A DNA stretch of 64,000 nucleotides from Cypionkella aquatica (GCF_030161095.1 NZ_BSPP01000010.1:62001-126000), one strand, 5' to 3'. Shown: positions 1 to 8,383, counted from the first letter of the stretch. The notes: generated from the sequence alone by a model not told the origin. Made by a program: numbers and translations.

Positions 1-185
1 TCGTTATGGCCGCGCCAAGTCGGGAACGTGTCCTTGGCGCCATGCAAAGCCTCGCCAATCCCGGCCACGTTGCCATGGCCAAAGATCGCCCAGATGCCTT
101 CGATAAACCGCTCGCCATCTTCGGTCATCTGCACGGAAAGCCAGCGGACCATGGCTTGGGCGGCGGTGAGACGAATTGTGTTCAT
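1..185 (-). CDS. iolD: IolD, trihydroxycyclohexane-1,2-dione hydrolase (5' end only)
   Basis: The first 61 codons of a gene that continues past the left edge. IolD is the thiamine-diphosphate enzyme that opens the ring of the trione intermediate in myo-inositol breakdown. The N-terminus reads MNTIRLTAAQAMVRWL and then FGHGNVAGIGEAL, which I recognise as the IolD start and the thiamine-diphosphate-enzyme N-terminal segment. Its ATG overlaps the stop of iolC (ATGA), so the two are translationally coupled and share one operon. The C-terminal nine tenths of the enzyme cannot be seen here. Confidence 0.88.
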   Translation of the reverse strand, partial: MNTIRLTAAQAMVRWLSVQMTEDGERFIEGIWAIFGHGNVAGIGEALHGAKDTFPTWRGHN

Positions 186-2095
186 GCTTTTGCTCCTGCG
201 CGGGCCCCAGTGCGGGCGGCGTCCCAGATGCCGCAGAGGCGGCGGAAATTTTCGGCCATTGTGGCGACTGCGGTGGCATCGTCAATCTTACCTGCGATCC
301 ATTGGCGGCCAACATCGGCGTGAATGGTACGCCCGACCGCAAAGCCTTTGACCAGCGGGAAATCGGCGGCAAGCTTGAAGGACGAGGCCAGCTCAGCCTC
401 GGATTGCCCCAAGCCCAAGATCACGATGCCTTGGGTATGCGCGTCGCGGCTGGTGATGGCGTCACAGGTGGCTTGCCATGCCTCAACGGTCTGCATCGGC
501 TCTAGCTTCCACCAATCGGGGTAAATGCCAATGTCATAAAAGCGGCTGATCAGCTTGGCGTTGGTGTGATCGTCGACTGGACCAACCTTGGAGGGAATGA
601 TTTCCAGCAGCATTTCCAGGCGGTTACGACGGCAAGCGTGGAACAGACGGGTGATCACGGCTTCCTGTTCGGCCTGCATTTCGGGCTGGTCATCGGGGTG
701 GCAGAAGCACAGCACCTTGACCACATCTTCCAAAGCCCATTCCGACAGACCGCCGAAATCGGGGCCGATTTCAGGTTCCAATGTCAGCGGGCGCGAGCCG
801 GGCCATTCCACCGGGCGCCCAATCCACAGACCCTGACCCGAAGCTTTGTGCAGCGCGGATTTGCCAAGGCGGTTGTCGCAGAGCAGGCCGTAGCCCTCAC
901 GGCCTTGGGAAACCGCCACTGTAGCTTCCAGACACAACTCTTTGAAACGACCAATATTTTCGGGATTGGCCCCGGGAATTTCTTCCAATTGCGAGCGGTG
1001 ATCATAGGCAAAGGCCCGCACTTCGGTCCATTGCTTGCGGCGGTTGGTGGACCAGTGAATTTGCTCGAGCTCGGCATCCTTGCGCAGGGCCGGGGTTTTG
1101 ACACCGCGACTCAAGAAGAAATTCAGCTCTGCCAAGCTGGGATAGGCCGGGGTGCAGCCGTGGCGCGACACCGCAAAAGCCCCGCAGGCATTGGCGTATT
1201 TCAGCGCAACCGGCCAGGATTCGTCATCCAGCCACCCCTTGGTCAGCCCCGACATGAAACCATCGCCCGCGCCAAGCACGTTGAACACCTCAATCGGGAA
1301 ACCGGGGCCGGTCTGGCCTTGATCAAGGCTATCGGGGATCGCACCTTCAAAGGCGGCGGCACCGGCGGCACCGCGCTTGCAAACCAAAGTGGCGTTGGAC
1401 ACTGCGCGCACGGCCTTTAGGGCGGTGATGGTGTCAGTGCTGCCGCCTGCGATGTGAAATTCTTCTTCGGTGCCGACGATCAGATCGAAATAATGCAAGT
1501 GGGATTGCAGTTTAGCGGTGACAGCGGCGGATTCGATGAAGCGGCTTTCCCCATCGCCATGGCCGGCAAGACCCCAGAGGTTCGGGCGATAGTCGATGTC
1601 CAAAGCGGTTTTGGCACCGTGCTTGCGGGCGAGTTTCAGCGCCTTCAACACCGCAGCTTCGGTATTGGCATGCGACAAATGCGTGCCAGTGACAATCAGC
1701 GAGCGGGTTTCGGCGATGAAACTCTCGTCAATGTCATCCTCGCAAAGCGCCATATCAGCACAGTTTTCGCGGTAGAAAATCAGCGGAAATTGCGTCTCAT
1801 CGCGGATGCCAAGGATCACCAAAGCGGTCAGACGGCTGGGGTCGGTCTTCACGCCGCGCACATCGACGCCTTCGCGGGCCAGTTCCTCGCGGATGAATCG
1901 CCCCATATGTTCGTCGCCAACGCGGGTGATCAGCGACGATTTCAGCCCCAGACGCGCGGTGCCCGCGGCGATATTGGTGGGCGATCCGCCGATATATTTC
2001 TGGAAACTGGCCATATCTTCCAGCCGCCCGCCAATCTGCGCGCCGTAAAGATCGACCGAGGACCGGCCAATGGTGATGGTGTCGAGCGTTTTCAT
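182..2095 (-). CDS. iolC: Fused 5-dehydro-2-deoxygluconokinase / DUF2090 aldolase-like protein (IolC)
   Basis: A 637-residue two-domain protein of inositol catabolism. Residues 1 to about 325 form a PfkB/ribokinase-type sugar kinase: an N-terminal GGSPTN substrate motif near residue 36 and the catalytic-base motif GAGDGF at 275-280. It should phosphorylate 5-dehydro-2-deoxygluconate. Residues from about 345 to the end match the DUF2090 TIM-barrel domain that many alphaproteobacterial IolC proteins carry, thought to act as the following aldolase (the IolJ step). Bacillus IolC is only the kinase, roughly half this length. It overlaps iolD by an ATGA. A perfect TGGAA-N6-TTCCA operator lies about 55 bases upstream, so control by the neighbouring RpiR-type regulator is likely. 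Confidence 0.9.
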   Translation of the reverse strand: MKTLDTITIGRSSVDLYGAQIGGRLEDMASFQKYIGGSPTNIAAGTARLGLKSSLITRVGDEHMGRFIREELAREGVDVRGVKTDPSRLTALVILGIRDETQFPLIFYRENCADMALCEDDIDESFIAETRSLIVTGTHLSHANTEAAVLKALKLARKHGAKTALDIDYRPNLWGLAGHGDGESRFIESAAVTAKLQSHLHYFDLIVGTEEEFHIAGGSTDTITALKAVRAVSNATLVCKRGAAGAAAFEGAIPDSLDQGQTGPGFPIEVFNVLGAGDGFMSGLTKGWLDDESWPVALKYANACGAFAVSRHGCTPAYPSLAELNFFLSRGVKTPALRKDAELEQIHWSTNRRKQWTEVRAFAYDHRSQLEEIPGANPENIGRFKELCLEATVAVSQGREGYGLLCDNRLGKSALHKASGQGLWIGRPVEWPGSRPLTLEPEIGPDFGGLSEWALEDVVKVLCFCHPDDQPEMQAEQEAVITRLFHACRRNRLEMLLEIIPSKVGPVDDHTNAKLISRFYDIGIYPDWWKLEPMQTVEAWQATCDAITSRDAHTQGIVILGLGQSEAELASSFKLAADFPLVKGFAVGRTIHADVGRQWIAGKIDDATAVATMAENFRRLCGIWDAARTGARAGAKA

Positions 2096-2149
2096 GGCAG
2101 GCTCCTCCGAGGGTGGACGGCGCGTCGAGACTCAGCCGCGCTGGCGTTT

Positions 2150-2165
2150 TGGAATAATTATTCCA
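2150..2165. promoter_or_regulatory. Palindromic operator in front of iolC
   Basis: A perfect 16-bp palindrome, TGGAATAATTATTCCA, between the regulator gene and iolC. It carries the GGAA-N6-TTCC core known for the RpiR-type IolR of Sinorhizobium meliloti. A second copy of the core lies in front of the regulator gene at 3099-3114. The palindrome and the matching spacing are seen directly; binding is inferred. Confidence 0.75.
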
Positions 2166-2219
2166 TTTTTACGCCAAGCAAAAGGCTTTTCTTTGCCAAA
2201 GGCGTTTTCTTTGATAGCG

Positions 2220-3047
2220 CTAACCGCGCGCGGATCCGACAGCAACCGCCAAGGCAATTGCCAAAGCTAAAGTAGCAGAAAGTGAGCGGAACGCGCCGAA
2301 ATCGACCTCTGGCACCGTCAAAATCGCATCGCCAACGCGGGCCAGCGGGCTGGTGATGCGGTCGGTCAGCGCAACCACCTTGAGCCCGCGCGCGCGCGCG
2401 TCTTGGGCAAGAGAGATGGTTTCCTCGGAATAGGGTGCGAAGGTGATCGCCAGAACGGCATCACCGGGGCGCAGGGCGTGGCGATGATCCAGCTTGCCAG
2501 TGCCTTCATGCAACATGGCTGGAACCGCCATTTTATCAAACACATAGGCAAGATAGCTGGCCACTGGAAACGCCCGGCGCAGACCGATGATATGCACGGT
2601 GTCAGCGGCCGACAGCAAAGCCACCGCCTGCGCCAAGGCGACCTCATCCGCCGATTTGGCCAAAGCCTCCAGCGACAAACGGCCCGCCTCGATGAATTCG
2701 CCCAGCAGCGCCGAGGGGGTGCCCGCGCCGCCCTGTTTCAGATTTTCCAATCGGGTGGAATAATCCGGGAAGCCGGGGGAATAGGCGTCGCGGAACAGCT
2801 TTTGCATTTCCGAAAAGCCGGAATATCCCAGAATCTGGCAAAACCGCATCAACGCCGAGGGCGGCACATCGGCCCCGGCAGCAAGTTCGGCGACGGTTGA
2901 GACCGCAATACGGTCGAGATTAGCGGCGATATGATCCGCACATTGACGCAAGCGCCGCGGCAGCCCGTCGGTTATCGCGGCGAGACGCTCACGGAATTCT
3001 TCAATCGTGGCGGGCGCGGTCAGAGTGGCGGTATCAACGGCGGTCAT
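2220..3047 (-). CDS. iolR: MurR/RpiR-family regulator of inositol genes (IolR-like)
   Basis: A 275-residue regulator with an N-terminal RpiR helix-turn-helix (about residues 15-90; the run SALMRFCQILGYSGFSEMQK is typical of the second helix region) and a C-terminal SIS sugar-phosphate-binding domain (about 125-260). RpiR proteins of inositol loci repress catabolic genes and are released by a pathway intermediate. It lies directly upstream of iolC on the same strand. A GGAA-N6-TTCC site is found both before its own start and before iolC, which suggests autoregulation plus control of the catabolic operon. The symbol is assigned by context; Bacillus IolR is an unrelated DeoR-type protein. Confidence 0.82.
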   Translation of the reverse strand: MTAVDTATLTAPATIEEFRERLAAITDGLPRRLRQCADHIAANLDRIAVSTVAELAAGADVPPSALMRFCQILGYSGFSEMQKLFRDAYSPGFPDYSTRLENLKQGGAGTPSALLGEFIEAGRLSLEALAKSADEVALAQAVALLSAADTVHIIGLRRAFPVASYLAYVFDKMAVPAMLHEGTGKLDHRHALRPGDAVLAITFAPYSEETISLAQDARARGLKVVALTDRITSPLARVGDAILTVPEVDFGAFRSLSATLALAIALAVAVGSARG

Positions 3048-3098
3048 ATATCTGCGATCATTCTGGACTTTTGCGGCGGTTGTCGCAGCCTAGCCATG

Positions 3099-3114
3099 TG
3101 GAACAAACATTCCA
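3099..3114. promoter_or_regulatory. Second TGGAA-N6-TTCCA operator, before iolR
   Basis: TGGAACAAACATTCCA lies 52-67 bases upstream of the RpiR-type gene. The outer arms TGGAA/TTCCA are identical to those of the operator at 2150-2165, while the six central bases differ. This is the pattern expected of a shared operator with a free spacer. Likely role: autoregulation of iolR. Confidence 0.68.
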
Positions 3115-3118
3115 ACCC

Positions 3119-3622
3119 TTATTTCACGGGCTTGGGGTAGCGGCGGGCCAAAGCCTCGGCCACCGGGGGGGTGACGAATTTCGAGATATCGCCCCCCAGC
3201 CGCGCGATTTCTTTCACCAGCTTTGAGGCAATCGCCTGCCTGCGGGCGTCGGCCATCAGGAACACGGTTTCCACCGAAGCATCCATCGCGCGGTTCATGC
3301 CAACCATCTGAAATTCGTACTCAAAATCGGCAACGGCGCGCAGGCCGCGCACAATTACCGAAGCGCCCACATCCCGCGCGCAGTCGATCAGCAGATTTTC
3401 AAACGGATGCACGACGATCTCGCCACCCGTCTTGGCAAGGATGCCCGCACATTCCTCTTTCACCATCGCAACGCGCTCTTCCAGCGTGAAGGCCGGGCCT
3501 TTGCCATCATTGATCGCCACGCCAATCACCAGCCGATCCACCAGCGCCATCGCGCGCTGGATGATATCGACATGGCCCAAAGTGATGGGATCGAACGTGC
3601 CGGGGTAAAGGCCGATGCGCAT
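3119..3622 (-). CDS. coaD: Pantetheine-phosphate adenylyltransferase
   Basis: A 167-residue cytoplasmic enzyme catalysing the fourth step of coenzyme A synthesis: ATP plus 4'-phosphopantetheine gives dephospho-CoA and pyrophosphate. The N-terminus MRIGLYPGTFDPITLGHVDI contains the nucleotidyltransferase (T/H)xGH signature, and the C-terminal part has the SKLVKEIARLGGD region of the family. Length matches the usual 160-170. It is single, between the inositol regulator and a CBS protein. The 146 bases upstream hold a three-copy 42-bp tandem repeat that may lie in its promoter or leader. Confidence 0.95.
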   Translation of the reverse strand: MRIGLYPGTFDPITLGHVDIIQRAMALVDRLVIGVAINDGKGPAFTLEERVAMVKEECAGILAKTGGEIVVHPFENLLIDCARDVGASVIVRGLRAVADFEYEFQMVGMNRAMDASVETVFLMADARRQAIASKLVKEIARLGGDISKFVTPPVAEALARRYPKPVK

Positions 3623-3647
3623 GGAATTTCCTCGCCTAAGTCCCCGA

Positions 3648-3772
3648 CACGCAACAATATTGCATGTCGGGATGCAAGCGGATTTCTGGCACGCAACAAT
3701 ATTGCATATCGGGATCCAAGCGGATTTCTGGCACGCAACAATATTGCATGTGGGGGTGCAAGCGGAGTCCTA
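3648..3772. repeat. 42-bp tandem repeat, three copies, with palindromic core
   Basis: Three head-to-tail units start at 3648, 3690 and 3732, exactly 42 bp apart. Each begins CACGCAACAATATTGCAT and continues through a GGGATGCAAGCGGA-like tail; the third is the most diverged (TGTGGGGGTGCAAGCGGAGT). The 8-bp palindrome CAATATTG sits in every unit. The array fills the gap between the coaD start and the end of the CBS gene. No coding role is apparent: an overlapping 71-codon frame owes its repetitive protein to the DNA repeat. Confidence 0.9.
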
Positions 3773-4204
3773 GAACCCCTTGATCATGCCTTCAAGCGCG
3801 TCTTTCTCCATATGCAGCTCGGCCAAGCGGGCTTTGACCACGTCGCCGATGGAAATCAAACCGATCAATTCGTCGGCCTCAAGCACCGGAATATGGCGAA
3901 AACGGCCATCCGTCATCTTTTGCAGCACGTCATTGGCGTTTTCAGAACGGCCACAGGCGATGACTTTGGCGGTCATGATGGTGTCCACGCTGTCGTTCAG
4001 GCAAGTTGCGCCGCGACGGCCAATTTCGCGCACGATGTCACGCTCTGAGACGATTCCGGCAAGTTTTTTGCCATCGGGCGAGATCACCACGGCCCCGATG
4101 CGGCGCGCAGACAGCACCTCGGCCACGCGGCTGATGCTGGTGCCTGCGGGCAAGGTCACAACGCCGTCGTCGGATTTCGATTTCAGGATTTGGCTGACAA
4201 GCAT
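3770..4204 (-). CDS. CBS-domain protein
   Basis: A 144-residue protein made of two CBS motifs (about residues 8-62 and 75-130), with the family hallmark segments GIVSERDIVREIGRRG and LIGLISIGDVVKARL. CBS pairs form a Bateman module that usually binds adenosyl nucleotides. Stand-alone versions of this size are common in alphaproteobacteria; the partner is unknown. There is no transmembrane segment or second domain. Its only close same-strand neighbour downstream is coaD across the tandem repeat. Confidence 0.85.
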   Translation of the reverse strand: MLVSQILKSKSDDGVVTLPAGTSISRVAEVLSARRIGAVVISPDGKKLAGIVSERDIVREIGRRGATCLNDSVDTIMTAKVIACGRSENANDVLQKMTDGRFRHIPVLEADELIGLISIGDVVKARLAELHMEKDALEGMIKGF

Positions 4205-4256
4205 GAAGATTCCTCCTTATCTGTCAGGGCTAGCGTTGGGCCTTGGTAAGATTCTG

Positions 4257-5144
4257 TCAAGGAAATGCTTCAAGTCTTTGCATTTCTTTCTTCACCTCTA
4301 GCATAAGTTGTGTGGCGAAGCGGTTCAGCCGCTCTACCCGGCCATCATCGGCGTGGCGGATCAGCCAGAAGGCGCGGGTCAGATGAATTTGATCGGGGAT
4401 GATGCGGGCCAGTTCGGGGGCGGCGGGCAGTGCGAAGTCGTGGACCACGCCAATCCCTGCCCCGTGACGCAGGAAGTTCAGTTGCACCGAGACAGAGTTC
4501 GAGGCCAGAGGCGGTGCCGAAGCGCCGATTTCGGTGAGATAATCCAGTTCCTTGTCGAAGATCATGTCGGGGATATAGCCGACGAGGCGGTGCGATTTCA
4601 GGTCTTGCGGGGTTTGGATGGGTGGGTGTGCGGCAAGGTAATCACGGCTGGCGGCGAGGTGCAGGTGGTAATCGGTCAGCTTTTGCACGGTCAGGCGGCC
4701 TGCCTCGGGGCGCGAGACTGCGATGGCCATATCGGCCTCGCGTTTTGACAGGTTGAAGACGCGCGGCAGGGCTACGATCTGCACCTCGAGCCCCGGATTG
4801 GCGTCGCAAATGCGCGCGATGACTTGCGGCAGCAGGTAGTTGGCGCAGCCATCGGGGGCACCGATGCGGATTTGCCCGGTCAGGCCTTCGGGGCCAGAAA
4901 GCGCCTCGGATGCGCCGTCGATGGCGGCTTCGGTGCGGATGGCATGGGTTAAAAGCCGGGTGCCTTGCTCGGTCAGGCTGTAGCCGTGTTGGGTTTTGGC
5001 GAACAGGCGGGCGTCGATTGCGTCCTCTAGCCGGGCGATGCGGCGGCCAACGGTGGCGGGGTCGATCTTGAGCCTGCGCCCTGCCCCGGACAGGCTTTCG
5101 CTGCGCGCGACGGCCAAGAATACCCGCAAATCGTCCCAATCCAT
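4257..5144 (-). CDS. LysR-family transcriptional regulator
   Basis: A 295-residue regulator with an N-terminal winged helix (MDWDDLRVFLAVARSESL, then PATVGRRIARLE) and a LysR substrate-binding domain from about residue 88. The start at MDWDDL is chosen because LysR proteins begin there; the open frame runs 46 codons further upstream through non-LysR sequence. It is divergent from mmsA with 206 bases between the two starts, the usual layout for a LysR gene controlling its neighbour. The ligand is unknown. A TTTGC-N6-GCAAA repeat lies in the shared region. Confidence 0.87.
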   Translation of the reverse strand: MDWDDLRVFLAVARSESLSGAGRRLKIDPATVGRRIARLEDAIDARLFAKTQHGYSLTEQGTRLLTHAIRTEAAIDGASEALSGPEGLTGQIRIGAPDGCANYLLPQVIARICDANPGLEVQIVALPRVFNLSKREADMAIAVSRPEAGRLTVQKLTDYHLHLAASRDYLAAHPPIQTPQDLKSHRLVGYIPDMIFDKELDYLTEIGASAPPLASNSVSVQLNFLRHGAGIGVVHDFALPAAPELARIIPDQIHLTRAFWLIRHADDGRVERLNRFATQLMLEVKKEMQRLEAFP

Positions 5145-5262
5145 CGCCTTGACCTCTCTGCGCTGTTTGTCCCCGCTGGGACACACTTGTATGTTTCGCC
5201 GCTTTTTTCCGGGTATTTCCACATCATCTTGTGGTTTTTCGCAAAAGCCCTGAAAATCGACC

Positions 5263-5278
5263 TTTGCAAAAACGCAAA
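5263..5278. promoter_or_regulatory. TTTGC-N6-GCAAA inverted repeat in the LysR/mmsA divergent region
   Basis: The arms TTTGC and GCAAA lie 73-88 bases before the mmsA start. It could be a LysR target. It also resembles the TTTGCAA half-site reported for short-chain acyl-CoA regulators (PccR/ScfR type) of propionyl-CoA genes, but the second half and the spacing do not match that model. The inverted repeat is seen; the function is a guess. Confidence 0.35.
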
Positions 5279-5350
5279 ACATGTTTGAAATATTGCCTAT
5301 ATATTCCGCAATTTCGCAAGGCTATTGTGGTGGCAACTTATGGGAGAGCT

Positions 5351-6853
5351 ATGATGAAAGAGATCGGTCACTGGATCAACGGCAAGCTGGTTGCGGGCAC
5401 TTCGGGCAAGTTTGCCGATGTGTTCAACCCGGCAACGGGCGAAGTGCAGGCGCGGGTGGCTTTGGCCTCCAAGGCGGAACTGGATGCTGCCACCGCTGAC
5501 GCCGCAAAAGCGCAGGTCAAATGGGGTGCCACCAACCCGCAGCGCCGCGCGCGGGTGATGATGGCGATGGTTGGCCTGCTGAACCGCGATATGGACAAGC
5601 TGGCGGAAGCGCTGTCGTCCGAGCATGGCAAGACCATCCCGGACGCCAAGGGTGACATTCAGCGCGGTCTGGAAGTGATCGAGTTTTGCATTGGTGCGCC
5701 GCATCTGTTGAAGGGCGAGTTCACCGATTCTGCTGGCCCCGGCATTGACATGTATTCGATGCGCCAGCCGATTGGCGTGGCGGCGGGGATCACCCCGTTC
5801 AACTTTCCGGCGATGATCCCGATGTGGAAAATGGGCCCGGCGCTGGCATGTGGTAACGCGTTCATCCTGAAGCCGTCCGAGCGTGCGCCGACGGTGCCGT
5901 TGATGCTGGCGGCGCTGATGAAAGAGGCTGGTCTGCCCGATGGCGTGATGCAGGTGATCAACGGCGACAAGGAATCGGTCGACGCGATCTTGGATAATGA
6001 GACGATTTCGGGCGTGGGCTTTGTCGGCTCCACCCCGATCGCGCAGTATATCTATGCGCGCGGCACCGCGAACGGCAAGCGCGTGCAGTGCTTTGGCGGT
6101 GCCAAGAACCACATGATCATCATGCCGGATGCCGACCTTGATCAGGCGGCTGATGCGCTGGTGGGTGCTGGCTATGGCGCGGCTGGCGAGCGTTGCATGG
6201 CGATTTCGGTGGCGGTTCCGGTGGGCGAGAAAACCGCCGATGCGCTGGTGGCCAAGCTGATCCCGCGGATCGAAAAGCTGAAAGTCGGCCCCTATACTGC
6301 TGGCAATGATGTCGACTACGGCCCGGTTGTGACCGGGGCTGCCAAGGCCAACATCATGAAGCTGATTGAATCCGGTGTCGCATCGGGGGCTGAACTGGTG
6401 GTCGATGGCCGCGATTTCAAATTGCAGGGCTATGAAGATGGCTTCTTCGTCGGGCCGCATCTGTTCGACAAAGTGACGACCGATATGGAGATTTACCGCA
6501 AGGAAATCTTTGGCCCCGTGCTGTCGGTAGTGCGGGCTACGACTTATGAAGAAGCGCTTGGCATGGCGATGGACCATGAATACGGCAACGGCACCGCGAT
6601 CTATACCCGCGACGGCGACACCGCGCGCGACTTTGCGGCGCGGATTAATGTGGGGATGATCGGCATCAACGTACCGATCCCGGTGCCTTTGGCGTATCAT
6701 ACCTTCGGCGGCTGGAAGAAATCCTCGTTTGGCGATTTGAACCAGCACGGGCCGGACAGCTTCCGCTTTTACACCCGCACCAAGACGATCACGGCGCGCT
6801 GGCCGTCGGGGATCAAAGAAGGCGGCGAGTTCAACTTCAAGCAGATGGAGTGA
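5351..6853 (+). CDS. mmsA: CoA-acylating methylmalonate-semialdehyde dehydrogenase
   Basis: A 500-residue aldehyde dehydrogenase that turns methylmalonate or malonate semialdehyde into propionyl-CoA or acetyl-CoA. It serves valine breakdown and, as IolA, the last step of inositol breakdown. Seen in the sequence: GITPFNFPAMIPMWK near residue 146, typical of this subfamily, and the catalytic Cys in GERCMA at 279-284. The start is the ATG behind GGGAGAGCT; the open frame continues upstream into the non-coding region. It lies 3 kb from iolCD, so it may serve inositol catabolism. A divergent LysR gene is the likely regulator. Confidence 0.93.
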   Translation: MMKEIGHWINGKLVAGTSGKFADVFNPATGEVQARVALASKAELDAATADAAKAQVKWGATNPQRRARVMMAMVGLLNRDMDKLAEALSSEHGKTIPDAKGDIQRGLEVIEFCIGAPHLLKGEFTDSAGPGIDMYSMRQPIGVAAGITPFNFPAMIPMWKMGPALACGNAFILKPSERAPTVPLMLAALMKEAGLPDGVMQVINGDKESVDAILDNETISGVGFVGSTPIAQYIYARGTANGKRVQCFGGAKNHMIIMPDADLDQAADALVGAGYGAAGERCMAISVAVPVGEKTADALVAKLIPRIEKLKVGPYTAGNDVDYGPVVTGAAKANIMKLIESGVASGAELVVDGRDFKLQGYEDGFFVGPHLFDKVTTDMEIYRKEIFGPVLSVVRATTYEEALGMAMDHEYGNGTAIYTRDGDTARDFAARINVGMIGINVPIPVPLAYHTFGGWKKSSFGDLNQHGPDSFRFYTRTKTITARWPSGIKEGGEFNFKQME

Positions 6854-6871
6854 TCTGCGTCTGGTGGAACC

Positions 6872-6910
6872 GGGGGCACTTTGCCCCCCGGACCCCCAGA
6901 GGATATTTTT
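6872..6910 (+). terminator. G-rich 3'-end element after mmsA
   Basis: The hairpin arms GGGGGCA/TGCCCCC (6872-6888, 3-nt loop) are followed by ACCCCCAGAGGATATTTTT. The same combination, in direct or reversed order, occurs at 13405-13456 and 40338-40367. This suggests a dispersed transcription-end element. Confidence 0.55.
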
Positions 6911-6919
6911 ACAGAGAGG

Positions 6920-6947
6920 ATGGGGAGGCGCGTTGGTGCCTCCCCAT
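6920..6947. terminator. 10-bp hairpin between convergent mmsA and NCS1 permease genes
   Basis: A perfect 10-bp inverted repeat, ATGGGGAGGC / GCCTCCCCAT, with an 8-nt loop, followed on the + strand by TTTTC. It lies between the ends of two convergent genes, so it probably stops transcription from both sides. Confidence 0.75.
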
Positions 6948-6952
6948 TTTCA

Positions 6953-8383
6953 TTACTTCGCGCCCATCCGCAGGACGTAATAGACCGCCCCGCCGATGCC
7001 GACACCGAAGAACCAGCCGTATGTGCCCCACCATGCGGGCAGGATGGTGGTGAAGGTCGGCAGGATCGACGAGAACACCATGCCGATGGCAAGGGCCACG
7101 AAGGCCTTGATGTGCCAGCCGCCCTCAAACCGGAACTCGCCGTTCTCTTGGTAGAGCGCGTTGACGTCCAGCTTGCCGTGGCGGATCAGGTAGTAATCGA
7201 CCATCATGATGCCGAAAATCGGACCCATGGTAGAGCCGATGAAGTTGACGAAATGCGCGGCACCTGTCTCCCACGGGGCCCAAGGGTAGAGGATCAGCGC
7301 GATGCCCGCCGCGATATAGCCGCCGCGTTTGAAGCTGATGTGGCGGGGGAAGACGTTGGCGAAATCGAACGCAGGCGAGACGAAGTTCGCCACCACGTTG
7401 ATGCCCAAGGTGGCGACGGCGAAGGTCAGCGCGGCCAAGGCGGCAAGGAACCAGCTGTCGAATTTGGCGCTGATTTGCTCGGGGTGCAGCAGCACTTCGC
7501 CATAGACGGTGAAGGCGGCGGTGGTTGTGATGCCTGCGACGAGGCAGAAGGCCAGCAGGTTGATCGGCAGGCCCCATAGGTTGCCTTTGCGCAGGGCGGA
7601 CTCGCTGGTGGCGTAGCGCGAGAAGTCACAGAAGTTCAGATAAAGCGCTGCGAAATAGGTGATCCAAGTTGCCGCGACCGCGGCAAGGGCTGCGGGTGAT
7701 CCTGGCACGCCGGGGACGCCCGCATCAGCGGTGGCTTTCAGCAGAACGTCTTGCGGGATTTCTGCGCCGAACGAGAAGGTTCCGGCTTTGATCACCAGAT
7801 AGATCGCCAGCATCAGCATCGCGATCCAGACCGCCGGGCCTGCCCAATCCTGAAACTTGCGCACGGTTTCCATGCCGCTTTGGATGATCAGCAGTTGCAG
7901 GCACCAGACGACAAAGAAGCAGATCACCTCTAGTGTCGAATGGCCAAGCATCTGGCTGGTCTGGTGAAACTCCAACATGCCGGGGCTACGGATCAGCAGG
8001 GCGACGATCGCACCCGAGGCCGCCGAAGTTTGCGCGCCATACCAAAAACAGGCGACGATGGCCCGCACCAGCGCGGGTGCATTGGCGCCAAAAGTGCCGA
8101 AGCTGGCCCGCGCCAGCACCGGGAACGGCACGCCGGTGCGCACGCCTGCGTTGCCGACCATGCTCATCAGCACAAAGATCACCAGTGACCCTGCCCCGAT
8201 GGCGATGACGAAATTCAGGAAACTGCCGCAGAGCAGAAACAGGCTGGCGGCAAGGTAATAGCCCCAAAGGCTGTGAACGTCCGAGGTCCAGACGTTGAAA
8301 ATCGAAAAAGCGCCCCATTTTCGCTCGGTAGCGGGCGCCAGATCCTCGTTGTGAAGCGAGGGTGACGGGTTGGTCAATTGCAT
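6953..8383 (-). CDS. NCS1-family nucleobase/allantoin-type permease
   Basis: A 476-residue integral membrane protein with about twelve hydrophobic segments. NCS1 (nucleobase:cation symporter-1) carriers import cytosine, uracil, allantoin, hydantoin or thiamine with Na+ or H+. Seen: FNVWTSDVHSLWGYYLAASL at the first TM segment, GVPFPVLARASFGTFGAN (the family signature region), and LNFCDFSRYA in the middle. The substrate cannot be read from the sequence and no pyrimidine or purine catabolic gene lies beside it. Codon use and G+C look like the host. Confidence 0.85.
   Translation of the reverse strand: MQLTNPSPSLHNEDLAPATERKWGAFSIFNVWTSDVHSLWGYYLAASLFLLCGSFLNFVIAIGAGSLVIFVLMSMVGNAGVRTGVPFPVLARASFGTFGANAPALVRAIVACFWYGAQTSAASGAIVALLIRSPGMLEFHQTSQMLGHSTLEVICFFVVWCLQLLIIQSGMETVRKFQDWAGPAVWIAMLMLAIYLVIKAGTFSFGAEIPQDVLLKATADAGVPGVPGSPAALAAVAATWITYFAALYLNFCDFSRYATSESALRKGNLWGLPINLLAFCLVAGITTTAAFTVYGEVLLHPEQISAKFDSWFLAALAALTFAVATLGINVVANFVSPAFDFANVFPRHISFKRGGYIAAGIALILYPWAPWETGAAHFVNFIGSTMGPIFGIMMVDYYLIRHGKLDVNALYQENGEFRFEGGWHIKAFVALAIGMVFSSILPTFTTILPAWWGTYGWFFGVGIGGAVYYVLRMGAK

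Noticed and set aside
566-2275. Long + strand frames opposite iolC (284 and 273 codons)
   Set aside because: They are antisense to a well-recognised kinase/aldolase gene. They arise from the high G+C third positions, show no domains and no ribosome sites.
3648-3772. CRISPR array
   Set aside because: Units are contiguous 42-bp tandem copies without variable spacers, and no cas genes are near.
5297-6748. A 483-codon - strand frame opposite mmsA
   Set aside because: His/Arg-rich composition typical of antisense translation; mmsA on the other strand is unambiguous.
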